Source: Plazaster borealis
Lineage: Eukaryota > Echinodermata > Asteroidea > Forcipulatida > Labidiasteridae
Direction: 5' to 3'
Length of the DNA: 64,000 bases
NCBI GenBank assembly: GCA_021014325.1
Contig: CM037469.1
Coordinates: 17,941,701-18,005,700, forward strand
Position numbers and translations under genes: made by a program. The notes below the pieces were generated by a model. The model was not told the origin of the DNA. It ran no database searches and worked only from the letters and a program-made list of their open reading frames with translations. Of this stretch, positions 23,563 through 35,745 are shown piece by piece. The first letter of the stretch is position 1. Each line of letters starts with the position of its first letter.

Positions 23563-23716
23563 TGACGTCATCAATCTGATGACGTCACCGTTACCCAAGC
23601 AAGGCCCACAGCGCCTCTGGAAGGCTGAACATCGAAACAATTATATTTTCCGTCATGAGATAAGAACAGTATTCCTATGTTATCTCCCTTCGACGTGAAA
23701 GCTGCAGATGACGTCA
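23563..23716. promoter_or_regulatory. Three TGACGTCA (CRE/ATF-type) palindromes
   Basis: Perfect octamers at 23563-23570, 23580-23587 and 23709-23716, about 370-525 bp past the stop codon of the PLA2-like gene. Three exact copies in 154 bp is a notable density, but binding is not shown. Confidence 0.4.
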
Positions 23717-24087
23717 CAACCTTGCTTTGGTAGAGTTGGGGTGGAAACGTCGAGACATCAGGGTTTTTTTTCAGGGTGGTGAGCCGGTTATTAGTCTAAT
23801 GTATGCATCTGAAATATTAACAAAACAACATTGCAAGATTCTTCTTTTTATAAATAATGTACAATACAATAGATGTTAACAATACATTCTAAATCTTCCA
23901 GGATGTTTCATTCAAAGTTTAGTTTTCGACAGTAAAGAACAGGTTCTTTCCATCACAGTAAAAACAGACTTCGAAGGTTGGAAACAGTGCTTCTTGTCTT
24001 TCAATTCAATGGTGAAACATTATAAACACAAAAAGCCGCAATGGGAGATTTGAAAACATTCGAAACAAATAAATGTAAATAACCTTA

Positions 24088-24671
24088 TTAAACTTGTACG
24101 AGGAACTCGAGTAAGCAAGGATCTCCACAGAGAGACGGAGAGTCCGGTACGTGCACCCTGTTGTTTCTCGCCACCAGCCAGAAATATTTAGCTCGTTGTT
24201 TGCAGTCAATGTCTTTTGATGGACACCGGGACAGAATCTCAGCTTTAAAGAGCTCGTCGCAGAGCTTTGCATCGACGTCATAGTAACTTCCCTGTACCAA
24301 AAAAATTACAAACAATAACTTACATTGTGTCATTCTTGGGCAGCATTATAATAGACCCCTTGCATTGGTCGCCATCGCTGAGGTCAAACAATGGAAACGC
24401 GCACGCGTGTACCCGCTGCGCACAACTCTCAGCCAATGGTAGGTCTTCATTGACCTCAGTGAGGGCGCTGGTCGGGTCTTGTGACTTCACTTGCGAGGTT
24501 CTATACTTAGACAGGTTTGAATGCAACTTACGCAAGTATAGCAGAGTTGGTGGCGGTTACACGCCCCAGTAAAAAGATCCTTGTATCCATCCGCCCCAAG
24601 ATCGGCGTAGTTATTTACTATGTTACAGTCGTCAACAAAATATTGCAGGAAGGGGCACTCTTCTTCGTCAT
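24088..24671 (-). other. PLA2-like domain exons 5 and 6 of the acidic gene
   Basis: Exon 5 (24671-24532) gives residues 464-510 and exon 6 (24291-24088) residues 511-577. Five cysteines lie in each exon (469, 479, 501, 507, 510; then KLC, SRC, IDC, SLC and DPC). The intron (24531-24292) splits the domain right after the active-site helix, between C510 and G511, with a consensus GTAAGT donor and a CAG acceptor. The codon after the His is CAA; Asp would need GAC or GAT, so two base changes separate it. Confidence 0.8.
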
Positions 24672-27600
24672 CTGCAGAAAGATGAATATGTAAAATAATT
24701 AAACAAGGTGTAATTAAACAAAGCAAGAGAAACAAACTGTTGAAACAATCGACTCGATCTGACGGTCTCGAACGTTTGATAGATCGTCAACTCTGTGGCG
24801 TGTCGTGACCGAAAATACCCCATAACCTACAACTATGGTTGAGAATGAATACTGAACAAACAATTGTAAACTTCCAAGAACCACTGTTGTATGTTCCCCT
24901 TTATGTCACGCGTGTTCCTGCAACCATAAAAGACCAGTATCGATCCACACATCCCATAATTATGAGAATCATGTTGTGTACACATGAACACAGACAATTT
25001 CTCCTGCCTGCAGCCAGAGAGACATTGACAATAATTGGTTTATTAATCAGTTCACCAGTCCTCGAAGAAGTCATCTCTTCATCATTGAACATCTTTGTCT
25101 CATCAACCCTTGAGGAGGACCACCTGCCGTCTCCTCGTCATACATAATACTTCAATCTCGCCAGACATTGTGAGGATGTCGCCCCTCTTGTATAATCTCG
25201 TACTTCGTGGCTAGGCTTCCCGGAAGAAGATATTAATGTCAGTCACGTGTGGAGCCGTGAAATCACAGCTCTTACGGCAGACATGAATTGAATGATTTAT
25301 GGTTTCAGTGTCCGCCATTTTAAAGGGTAGGCGTAAGGACATAGTAATGTAAATTCCAACCAGTGTCAAAGGTATTGACCCCTTGAACTATGACGTCACA
25401 TGCGGCTACTTTCTGCCCATGGCCCGTCTTTTCAGGAGTCGTATTGCATGTAAAGATCCGGTGCGCGTCTATACGCGCGTCAACTAAAGTGCACGCTGCA
25501 CAGGAAACAGACGAGAATCTGATTCCCAAAATGGGGCAAGCTAGATTTTTCGTGTGGTGACGTCATGTGAATTGGGTCACGAATATCAAAACACGTATTT
25601 CTTTTTGTATTTTAGATAAAAATCTACAAACAAATAAGCTATTGTTAAAATTAGGCCATCTCAGTAATATTTTCTTAATTACTTAAAATCACTTCGTGAG
25701 GCACTTCTTCTCATCGGCCAACGTAACATCAAAATTAAAGCCTTCCAAAAGAAAGTACAAGTAACTTTGGTAAGAGAATATTCTTCCATGTTTTTGACTA
25801 CCGTTGCTGATATTGATTGATTTTATTTTTTACTCAACTTGATCGCGTCTCTAACACACAAAAATAATACCCACGTGGAATATCTGACATAAAATTATAT
25901 ATCGCATGGACAGTAACTTCATTTTTATAAAAAAAACCCATCATACTCTAAAGATTATTTGCTAACCTAAAGCAAACTCTGATCCCTCTGACGTCTCTTC
26001 AACACTCCCCTCTTCAGCTACGCTAGTCTCCAAGCTCGTGTCGTCTTCCTCCTCATCATCGTAGTCTTCCTCTGATGAGTCACCAGTCTCTAGCTCCTCC
26101 TTCTCCAGTTCTAGCATAATGTCATCGGCGATGTTTTCGATGACCTTGTCAATCTCCGCATCCACTAATTCTAATAGCCCGTCGTACACTGCTCGAGATA
26201 ATGAGGGGCAGACAATTGGGAAAAAGATGATTAAAAAGCTAAATCTTTGACAATTTTGAGCTGATGCATTTAACGTCATTTGAGTGGTAAGGCACACCTT
26301 TAGCCCCCAGTTACGTCATCAGTTGGTTGGACGCGCGCCCCTTTAAACTCTCGCTTGTTGCCTAGTTATTTTTATTTTTACGCACTAGACGTTATAATAA
26401 TTATGCACACGACGTCATTTGTGTAGGGCGGCCTCGGCTAGAGGTCAAAGCGTGTTTTCTAATGTTCCTATCCTGACGGTGTGGGTTTTAATAGACTGTG
26501 CAAGTCTTGCAAGTATTCGAACTTCTGGGACCAACTTCGTCCCAGCAACCATATTGAGTTTTACGTGTGCGCAATTCTTAGCCATGACATATTATATAAG
26601 AAAGTAAAATCAATTTAAGAAAACCCAAGAATAAGACTTGACCTCCGTTTCCGATTACGAATTTTTCCCAACTGTTTTGAATTTTGTTTCAATGTCAGTT
26701 TTAACAAATTATTTGTATTGTATAAAATTCATAACAAATTGCTATAGGTATTTTAGCTTTCAAGAATTTCGAATAAATATAATTTAAAAAGAAAAATTGA
26801 TTTAACAGAAAAATATCGTCTTTGTTCTAGTTGTTTTCTCGTTTTTCGATACGCGCGAGACTTGCTGATTGTTTTACGTATGAGACGACGGCGACGTGAT
26901 GACGTCAGTGCATATAGAGGTCTCTAGAATGACATTTGAATACTCAATGTGAAATTAAAACTAATAATGCATCGAACTATATAGTACATTTTTGCTAAAG
27001 ATTGTGAGTAACAAAATTATATTTAGCATGGTTGTAAAAATGGCTCAAAACCAGGGCACAATTTCATAGAGCTGCTTAAGCACAAAAATATGATTACCAG
27101 AATAAGGTTAACAGTCAGAATAATATGTAACATGTACCAACTGCGACTGGTATCCTGCCTATTTTTGCTTAGCAGAAAATTGTTAAGCAACACTTTCTGT
27201 TTAATTAGCTCTTTGAATTTGGCCCAAGGATCTGTTAAGTGTGTTAATCTTCCCCCAGTTCACTTTACTGTATTGTAATAATAATACAATTCAATACGCA
27301 AATCAAAATCAAAACAATTCTACAAACAAACCGAACATCTCCTTAGCAAACACACCTTGCCCATTCTCCCCAGTTTCCGATACGCTTTCCTCATCTACCA
27401 TTCCTGCATCCAGAACAGAAGAAGACTGCTCCTCCTCCCCAATCTCCTCCAGCTCGTCTCCTGCATAACTAGGTGCGTAATCCTCCACCTGGTCTACATC
27501 CTCTTTAGTCAGCCCACCGATGATGTCTTGCAGGAGCTGCTCCGCTAGCAGTTTCTTCTCGTCATCATCCTCTGTCGGGAGGAAAGGAAGAGGGAGAAAC

Positions 27601-30600
27601 AGAGGGGGAGAGAAAAAGCAGGTTTTACCTGATGAAAGTGACATGATGAAATACCGATATACCCTGGCCCAATTTCTTACCTGTCACGAAGTTCCGCTGA
27701 CACGTATTACCGCCGCTAAGTAACGTCGTTGATGGACGATAGTTAAAGGTATTGTAAATGTTTGGTAACAGCTCAAAATCAGTGTCCACATTTTGATGTG
27801 ATTCATCATATGCATGAACAAACAAAGCTGTGAAAGTTTGAGCTCAATTGGTCATCGAGGTCACGAGAAAATAGTGAAAAGAGACCTTATGTGTTTTCTG
27901 TTTTTTCAAACGTCCGAGTTTTTTACTTATTTCTCAGAAACGATAGTATTTTAGGCAGAAATATTTTAAGGAACCCTTTCCACCATTACTTACTTTAAAT
28001 CATGTAAGTTATATGTGAATCTGTGAACATTTGTGTTTTTCGATCTTACCAATAGTGTACAGGGCCTTTAATACCCTAAGCAGACATTAATAATAATGGC
28101 ATTATGTCAGTGTCTTTAACTTTACACAGTGGCGTGTTTTAGGGTTTTAGTCCGAAGCAGAGCGAGAGACGTGCTGCCCTGGTTGCACCGACTTTTCCCC
28201 GGGGGATTCATACTAAGACGGGGCAATGCAAAACTCTCTAAAGCCGAGAAGTAATCCTGCCAACCATACACTAGTCATTAAGTTTCAAGTACATGGTTGG
28301 GATGGAATAAGCTTCAGTAAATGCATTTAACAAAACCCCGGGGTGAATTGTTGTTGTTTGGGGGATTTTTGAAACTGGGTTTGATTCAGAAAGCCTGGTA
28401 ATGTGAGGGTGCTTTTTAAAGCTTAAATTTTGACATTACCGCAGCACAACAAGTTCGTCCACTATCTTCTGCCTAAGCTTTTCGTTCGCTCTGCGCGCTT
28501 CGTGGACCCGCCGGGAGAATTCAAACACAGCTTGCGAGTGTCTCTTAAAGTTTCAGATTGAAATTCACTCTAATCGATTGAAACATGTGACAACTGCTGA
28601 TGATTTTGTCCCTCGTTTCAATCGATTAGAGTGAATTTCAGTCCAAAACTTTAAGAGAACTCTCGATTGAACAGCCCATGGTAAATCTGAGACGTTCTTT
28701 TAAAACACTTATTTTTCCATTAAGGCAAGAGCTATAAAATACGACCAGTTCCAAATCAAGCGACTTCTGTTTATAAAGCTGGCAGCAGCGATTAGAATGA
28801 AAAATGTGACTTTCCAGCGATCGGGGCCCAATTTCAAAAAGCTGCATGCTTAAAGGCACTGAACACGTTTAGTAATTGTCAAAGACAAGTGTTCTCACTT
28901 GGTGTATCCCAACATATGCATAAAATAACAAGCCTGTGAAAATTTGGGCTCAATTGGTCATCGAAGTTGCAAGAAAATGATGAAAGAAAAAACACCCTTG
29001 TTGTACAAATTTGTATGCTTTCAGATAGGAATAAAAGGCTTCTTGCAAGAAGTCTTTTATTTTTTTAGTGAGAAATTACCTCTTTCTCAAAAACTACGTT
29101 ACTTCAGAGGGAGTCGTATCCTACAATGTTTTATACTATCAACAGCTCTCCGTTGCTTGTTACCAAGTAAGTTTTTGTGCTAATATTTGTTTTGAGTCAT
29201 TACCAAACGTGTACGATACCTTTAACTATCCAGTCATCATTATTACCAACCAATGACTCAGTCCAAACAAAGTCTCAGCAAAATTTGCTCTCATTTCAAG
29301 AAACTTCAATAACTGCAGTAATTTCCCCCCTCTGCATGCTTACACGACATTAAACTACACTCTCATTGGTCATTTATATAATCCACAGCCCCATCCCCGC
29401 GTACATCCCCCTGCTATTTTTAACCCCTTTCTCCACTGGCTTTGCTTTTATCCTCACACGCCAGCAATTGAAAGACACGTCCAGTATACAGACTTTCTCT
29501 CATTGATCCTTGAGTGCTACACTTTTCTTCGCACGCGGATATAAGAAATAAAAGAACACACAGAATTGACAGAAACTGTAAAGGAAGAACACCGAGTCTG
29601 CTGTATCTATTACAATGTCAGTGTCCCAACGGTGTTTACTTTTATTTTGTACTGAAATGCAACACTAGGACTGCTTCCGAGTATTGGTTTGCGTTGATTG
29701 TGCATATTTGTGCCAGCGCACGTTTGGGACTTTGTCTTCTTCTCCCTCCAACATCCGGACAAGTTAAAAGTGCTTTACGAAGACACAGCAGTAAACGAAG
29801 CCCAAATTAATGTATGTGTAAATTTACTTTATGAATTCTGATGAAGATGTGTTAATTGTGTTAAGTTCATTGTAAAGGGTTGCCATTTTGGTCAGGCGCC
29901 CTGTATAATCAAATGATAACTTCTAAGTAGTCATATGAAGACACCAGACTATTTTCCGGCCTCAGTCGCGGCCAGGGCTACAAGACACACTTCATGCATG
30001 ATATGTCACAGCGTTGAAAAGTGAGTAGTACGGCGCCCAGCTAAGAATAAATGATTGGAGAAAAAGACACGCGGGCTATAATTTGCACTAACAGGAATTA
30101 CCTTGACTATACTTGCACATGAAAATTATCACGTCCGCAGCAGCATCTGATAACGCTATCATAAAGGCGAGTTTTCTTGACGAGTCCGTACATGGGCATC
30201 CGTAAATGGGCATCGTGAAAGAGTGTTACGTCATATGCACAGTGTGTTCGCTCATAGCCTTTGCACGCGGTCGCAAGTGTGCAATAGCAAGAAGTGTTTT
30301 GCCCTCCCAACCTCAGTTTATTATTTAATGGGGAGAATCAAACAATATAACTGTACCATCGTACTATGCAATACAATCTACTAAAATATATGCACAAAAC
30401 AGAAAAGGTCAAAAGAGGGTGCAAGAACACTGTATCGATGGTGCACTTCATAACCTTCTTTTTGACGTCATTTTTTAATATGTATGCACGGACACCGGTG
30501 GAAAATCGAACGAACACTTTGCCAAATAATTTTTCATGGATCCCGCGATGTTCGTAATAGCCGCGTCCCTCATTATGGAAATTGCAAGATTGATGAACCC

Positions 30601-33600
30601 ACGCCCAGCCAAAGCTAAAATACTGTCGACAAAATGACATTATAAAGCAAACGGCATGATTTTGTATAACGTAGCAAACCACATTATTTAGCTGACTTGA
30701 GCAGGTGCAACCAGCAGCACCCGGAACCCTACAGATCGTCATCATCTACTTATAGTCTCACCTTCATATCCTTCTTTTGCAAGATTCAAGATCTCAACTG
30801 CCTCCTCAAGTAGCTCTTCATCTTCCTCCTCCTCGTCGTCCAAGGACTCGCCCTTATAATCCACGGAGATACCCTCGGAATAGTCCGTATAGGCGGACTC
30901 CATTCCCTCGCCCACGTCCCCGGGGAAATTCTCATCTTGTCCCCCGTCATCGGTTATGTCGCTCGGCTCTGCTTCGTTGGGATAGAAGTACTCAAATGGA
31001 TCTAGAAAACATAGAACAGAATAAAAGACTATCAGATCCTTCTTCTATTTTTAAATGACTTGAGTTTTGCATCGGGCGTTAATATTAAAAACAACCCTGA
31101 TGCAAGTTTTGTTTTGTCCTACATCATTGCATAAAACATCGGTGTAAGGGGGGGGGGGGTACATTATTAAGGTTAAATAGTATAATGATTATAATAACAG
31201 CAAAACAAGCAACCCTGTACAGAACTGTTTTCTGCAAAACTGAAAGACCACTATAGTTCAGTTGAAGAGGTCTCATATTGTTTGGTGACCTATTCCTTGA
31301 AAACTAAAGGATTGGATTGATGCTGCATCAGATTGAGTTTTAATTATGTCTTGTACAACGACTTGCCTGTGGTCACTAAGGAATGCTCTATTTAGATTCC
31401 TGACATAATACATATTGTGGCTACATTACATCGATGGCAAGCTCTTGCATAAACCGCTAAATAAGCATAAAGTCTGGGACCTGTACCACGCATTTTACTG
31501 ACCTGGGATGTCTTTTATAAACTCTGCAAAAAGCCATGCTCTATACAGTAATGACGAAGCAACAGTTTTTAGTCTGGGGAATTCAAATTCAGCATTCACT
31601 TGTGACCAAGAAACGACATCGTACCAGACTATGTCCAAATCAAACCCACACAAATATGATTTATTGATGCACTTAAAAAAAGCCGACGACGTATTGTTTC
31701 CTTTAAAGGCACTGTACACGTTTGGTAATTACTCAAAATATATATTAGCATAAAAACTTACTTGGTAACAAGCAACGGAGAGCTGTTGATAGTATAAAAA
31801 ATTGTAGTAAACGACTCCTCTATAGTACCGTAGTTTTAGAGAAAGAGGTAATTTCTCACTAAAAAAATAAAAGACTTCTTGCAAGAAGCCCTTTATTCCT
31901 ATCTGAAAGCACACAAATTTGTACAACAAGGGTGTTTTTTCTTTCATCATTTTCTTGCAACTTCGATGACCAATTGAGCCCAAATTTTCACAGGCTTGTT
32001 ATTTTATGCATATGTTGGGATACACCAAGTGAGAACACTGGTCTTTGACAATTTCCAAACGTGTACAGTGCCTTTAAACATAACTGTGTTTATAATCTCT
32101 CATCAGACGCGGTACCACAAGCAGTGTGCTTTTAATCAGGTTAATGTATTCCCGCGGTTTTTTCCCGCGGGACGGCAGGCCCATCTTGATGAAACGGGGA
32201 GGGGCATGCAAGGGGGGAAAGAAACACATACCCGTTGAAAGAGAAAATCGTTCGAAAATGATTGTGTTCACTCGCACACATGGAAAACAACCCAAAACAA
32301 CAACCGTCCCTTTTACTCATCAGCCCATCTGTATTTTTGCCATAATTGCTCTCGTTTTCTTTCAACCTCTTGGCGAACTTTCTATCGTGCTAATGAATGC
32401 AAATGATGCCCAGGCAGTGTCTGTATTAGTGGCTACGGCTGCGTCTAGATCACCGTGTTAACATGCGTTGAAGTGTAGGCTGTCCTTAGCAACAGCCGTA
32501 GCTGCAGCCGCATTAAATAATCCAGACACGGCCTCTAGATTCAAAGACTGCACCCCCTGGGGAACACATGGAAATCAATTCGACCGAACGTTTACCCCGA
32601 CGTGTACTGTCTAATAAGATATCATCACCCCATCCGTTCGCTTTGCTGTAAAGGTCTCCTGATTGTTTCGCAATGACGTCAAAAACATCCGAGTTGACGA
32701 TTGAAAATGAGGTTGGGGAAAGGTAATCAGAATCAAAATCGAGGTATCAGCCTCATTTCTTAATTCCTTTTCTTATTCGTCTTGCACATCCGAGGGAACT
32801 GGTTCTTAGTGCCAAATGCTTTACTTTTAAATGTCTTCAATTCTTTGTTGAGTTCATTAGACTATAGTCCTTTCCCATATTCAATTAAACCTTAAATTTG
32901 AGCCTACCTTCCTCTTCCCTCAACTCTTTCTCTTCTTCCTCCTGTAGTAGCCACTTGAGTTGATTCTCAGCATCTTCTTGTAGGTCCTCCTCAGCCCATA
33001 TATCTTCAAGGATGTTATCCATGGCGATATCTTCCATCTCCTCTTCAACGATGTCCAAGACCTCTTCCTCTTCCTTTTCCAGAGCATCCATCAGAGCCTC
33101 CTCCTCCTCTACCTCCTCCTCCTGCAAGGCGATTTGAAGCAGCTCCTCGTAGTCGTAGTTCTGTAGCATTTCTTCAAGACGTTCTTGATCCTCGGTCAGA
33201 TGCTGCCCAGCGTACCTCCCATCTTCCCCCATCCACGGGAGGTCATCAACCTCATTGTTATCTTCTTCAACAGAAACCTCGGCCGGCTCTCTTGAATTGT
33301 CAGCAAAATCTAGAGCCGGGTATATCTCATTTGCATCGTCGGGGTAGACGACATCCGTTTCGTCATCCCCGTAAAAAGCACCATCGTCGAGTTCTGAGTC
33401 TTCGTCATTCCAGTCATTTTCTCTACCACGTCCGTACTCCTCCAGGAAATCTAGCGCCTGAAGAAGCTCCTTCCTCCTGGGGAAGTCCTTAGTCTCTTGT
33501 CCAGACGTGGACGGGAACGAGACTATTCTTTGAGCTTCTGATGCCGATGGAACCGTGACGAGAACTAATAGAAAGGCTGGTATTGCGGCTAGAAGAAAGC

Positions 33601-33619
33601 GAGGTGCTGTCAATTCCAT
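24088..33619 (-). CDS. Secreted acidic protein with C-terminal conodipine-like PLA2 domain (6 exons, 577 aa)
   Basis: Exons on the minus strand: 33619-32908, 31001-30762, 27571-27356, 26188-25967, 24671-24532 and 24291-24088. Introns 1-4 are all phase 1, the last is phase 0, and the joined frame is open for 577 codons. The ATG has good context (CAATCATGG). Residues 1-30 form a signal peptide (hydrophobic FLLAAIPAFLLVLV core, cleavage near ASEA). Residues ~50-463 are Glu/Asp-rich with short helical Leu/Ile blocks. Residues ~464-577 carry ten cysteines and the motif FTGACNRHQLCYTC, which fits the group IX (conodipine-type) phospholipase A2 fold. These enzymes cleave the sn-2 ester with a His-Asp pair and Ca2+. 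Here His504 is followed by Gln505 instead of Asp, so Ca2+-dependent catalysis is doubtful. RRK (near residue 49) and KK (exon 3) could be processing sites. The function is not known to me; an extracellular binding or mineral-associated role is inference only. Confidence 0.85.
26505..26885. repeat. Dispersed repeat family K, copy 2
   Basis: Homologous to 6755-7262 (attcgaacttctgggacc, aagaaaacccaagaataaga, tccgtttccgattac, tcaagaattt, gcgcgagacttgc). It lies in intron 3 of the acidic PLA2-like gene. A family J fragment with TGACGTCA follows at about 26893-26926. Confidence 0.6.
27053..27226. mobile_element. Fold-back MITE family G, copy 3
   Basis: cagggcacaatttcatagag, ctgcttaagcac at the left and attagctctttgaatttggc at the right, with an internal gattaccaga / ctggtatcc pair. 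It lies in intron 3 of the PLA2-like gene. Confidence 0.7.
27743..28071 (+). mobile_element. TTAA-type MITE family E, copy 1
   Basis: ttaaaggtattgtaaatg start and agtgtacagggcctttaa end, 329 bp. The internal block gctgtgaaagtttgagctc, attggtcatcgaggtca is shared with families A and D. It lies in intron 2 of the PLA2-like gene. Confidence 0.8.
28541..28658. repeat. Near-perfect 44-bp inverted repeat with 31-nt loop
   Basis: Left arm 28541-28584 and right arm 28615-28658 pair at 41 of 44 positions (core attcactctaatcgattgaa). The three differences lie in a 7-bp stretch. The loop is not palindromic. It would form a strong hairpin if transcribed with the PLA2-like gene intron. It could be a recent inverted duplication or a fold-back element. 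Confidence 0.75.
28850..29225 (+). mobile_element. TTAA-type MITE family A, copy 4
   Basis: ttaaaggcactgaacacg to acgtgtacgatacctttaa, with TTAA at both ends. It begins right after the end of a family G fragment (gggcccaatttcaaaaagct at about 28824), apparently within that older element. Confidence 0.88.
31703..32077 (-). mobile_element. TTAA-type MITE family A, copy 5
   Basis: Full-length copy, reverse orientation, both TTAA flanks present. The central palindrome is slightly altered (agacttcttgcaagaagccc). It lies in intron 1 of the PLA2-like gene. Confidence 0.88.
32413..32534. repeat. Fold-back family I, copy 2
   Basis: gtgtctgtattagtggctac, ggctgcg at the left pair with gccgtagctgcagccgc, aataatccagacac at the right. 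Intron 1 of the PLA2-like gene. Confidence 0.65.
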
Positions 33620-33805
33620 GATTGCAGAATTCTACAGGCGATCCCTTGCTTTATCTGATTTAGAAAAATGAAAAACAGTTCTGAGTATATTTGAATAAAA
33701 TACCCCCTAAAAATCAGTGTTTAGGTTTGGCATTATTCCGACGCTGTCACACATTACGTATTCAATTCAATTGCAGTAATTCATAACATATGAGAGGTGG
33801 CGGCA

Positions 33806-33812
33806 TTTATAC
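33806..33812 (-). promoter_or_regulatory. Candidate TATA box of the acidic PLA2-like gene
   Basis: Minus-strand TATAAAT in the context tatgTATAAATgccgcc, 187 bp upstream of the ATG. A start site about 30 bp downstream would leave a 5' UTR of ~155 nt with no intron needed. The position is plausible; no transcript evidence is available. Confidence 0.45.
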
Positions 33813-33829
33813 ATAACCATGCAAAAGCA

Positions 33830-35745
33830 TGGAATCGAGATAAATGCTGATGAAAGCTAGTCATTTTAGGTAAATGTTTGGGCCTATTATGTCCATTCTA
33901 CATAAAATAAGGTAAATATTTTTGGATACATTCAGGCCTGGACTACATTAAGGTATTAAAAGGTTTTGCACAGGGTTTGTACACTTAGGCGTGGGCTAAC
34001 ATTTAGGTTCTTGGTTGGGGCTAATTAACTGTCTTGTCTACATTTAGGTACATAGTCAAAGTGCAGCACATGCAAGTCATTTTATCGGGAAAACTTGTCT
34101 CATGTGAATGTGGATGTATAATCATGTCTACTCGTTAATATTGACAGACCGAGGACGTCGTCGCTTTTGTGTAAGAAACCATTCGAGACGTCGCTAAAAA
34201 ACAACGGGCGCTAAAAAACAACCGGAGAACAAAAAGAATGTCTCGATTTAAACGGGTTGACGAACACGATCGTGTGTCCCGCCTGTACATTCAACGTCAT
34301 TAAAATGTAGTCTTGCTGTATTACCAGCATTGTATCTTCGCTTCGAAGCAAATTGGTGTGGGTATTCACCCCACTCCAATTAATGATTGCTTAATGAACA
34401 CGCGATGAAACACACAGAGGTAGTTGCTATTTTTATCTGGCCTTTTTCTTCTGAATTTGAGTGCGTTGGTGATGCGTATTAGATGAGCATCTCATGGAAG
34501 TAGGTGTGGAGAATAACGGGCAGTGGGTGGTAGAGCGGAGAATCCCATCATCGTGCATGATGCAACCAAGCATGACGACTGTCACTTATATACCCTGACA
34601 ACTTGGTGGAAAAACCCAAAGAAGATGTGGGGGAAGAAAAGGTCTGTCATGGTTTTATGTGTTGGTGATTTATGCTCCAGTTTGCATCGTCGAGAGTACA
34701 CATTTTGGGCTCGTTGTTTATTCTTTGCTGAAGTGTTAACGTGATTTGGAGACTAAAAACACAACAAAAACTTGTCCAGAATGGCGTGCTTAATAAGTGG
34801 ATGTATTAACCCCAAATGGGTGTTTGATTCCTAACATAACGGAGGGTTACATTCTTAAATACGAACTTTTATACTTCCTGGGTTAGAGACTTTATTTTTT
34901 ACATGTAACTCTGACTTCAAATGTTGGCTTGGGTTTTTGTACTTTTGGTTTGCGTCATTGTACTCATAGCTTGCGTTCTTGTTTAAGTTAGCCGGTTAAA
35001 TGGCCTCTTGTCAACTTCTCTTTAATGGTTGCTTGCATTATTTTGCCTTGCATAATGACCAACACTCAACTTGACTTCAACGATGACATGCGCTCTTGAA
35101 CGCTGGCTTACTACATGGCCACGTATCAACTTTGTGTAATAACTGCAAAATGTGTGGATCAATTCCGCAGATTTTTTCTTTGAACTACCTTTAAACACCC
35201 CTCTTTCATATACTGTAGTGATTTATAGGTGAGTGAACTCAGAGGTTGACAAATAGTGTGGGAAAGCTGGGCCACATTATATCGTGCACACAAAAAATCA
35301 TATTGTGTGCACAAAAACTTAATCCTTTCGAAATGTACTATGTTTTGAAAATTAGTAGTAAACCAATGTGTAAATTTCCAGAATGCTTCAATCTTTAGTG
35401 TGTGTGTCCAGAGAACATCTATTCATCTGTTCAGACAATAAGAACAAGAATTGTGTGTCCCCCCCCAAAAAAACAAATTTTTGTACCCGTGCCTCTCGTG
35501 CACTCTCAAGGGATTCAGCATGTAATTTTTTTCCCGTGGCTGCTCGGAGGGTTTTAACAGTGGCTTACTTTCTTGCAGTTTCCTGCAGGCGACATCGTAA
35601 AACGCAAAAATTTGCTTTCTTTTATTGTCAACTTGTCTTGATTGCTGTCTCATCAATATGCTTCACCAAGTTTCTTACCCGACCTGTTTTTTTCTTTCCA
35701 AATTAGTCACACTCATAGAAGCGTGTAAAAAAAGTTCAGAGGCTT
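33830..35745. other. Upstream flank of the PLA2-like gene, no gene recognised
   Basis: AT-rich intergenic sequence. It has small duplications (gggcgctaaaaaacaac at about 34188-34220) and a small inverted repeat with gtgcacacaaaa arms at 35285-35320. The short frames do not resemble any family. Confidence 0.4.
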
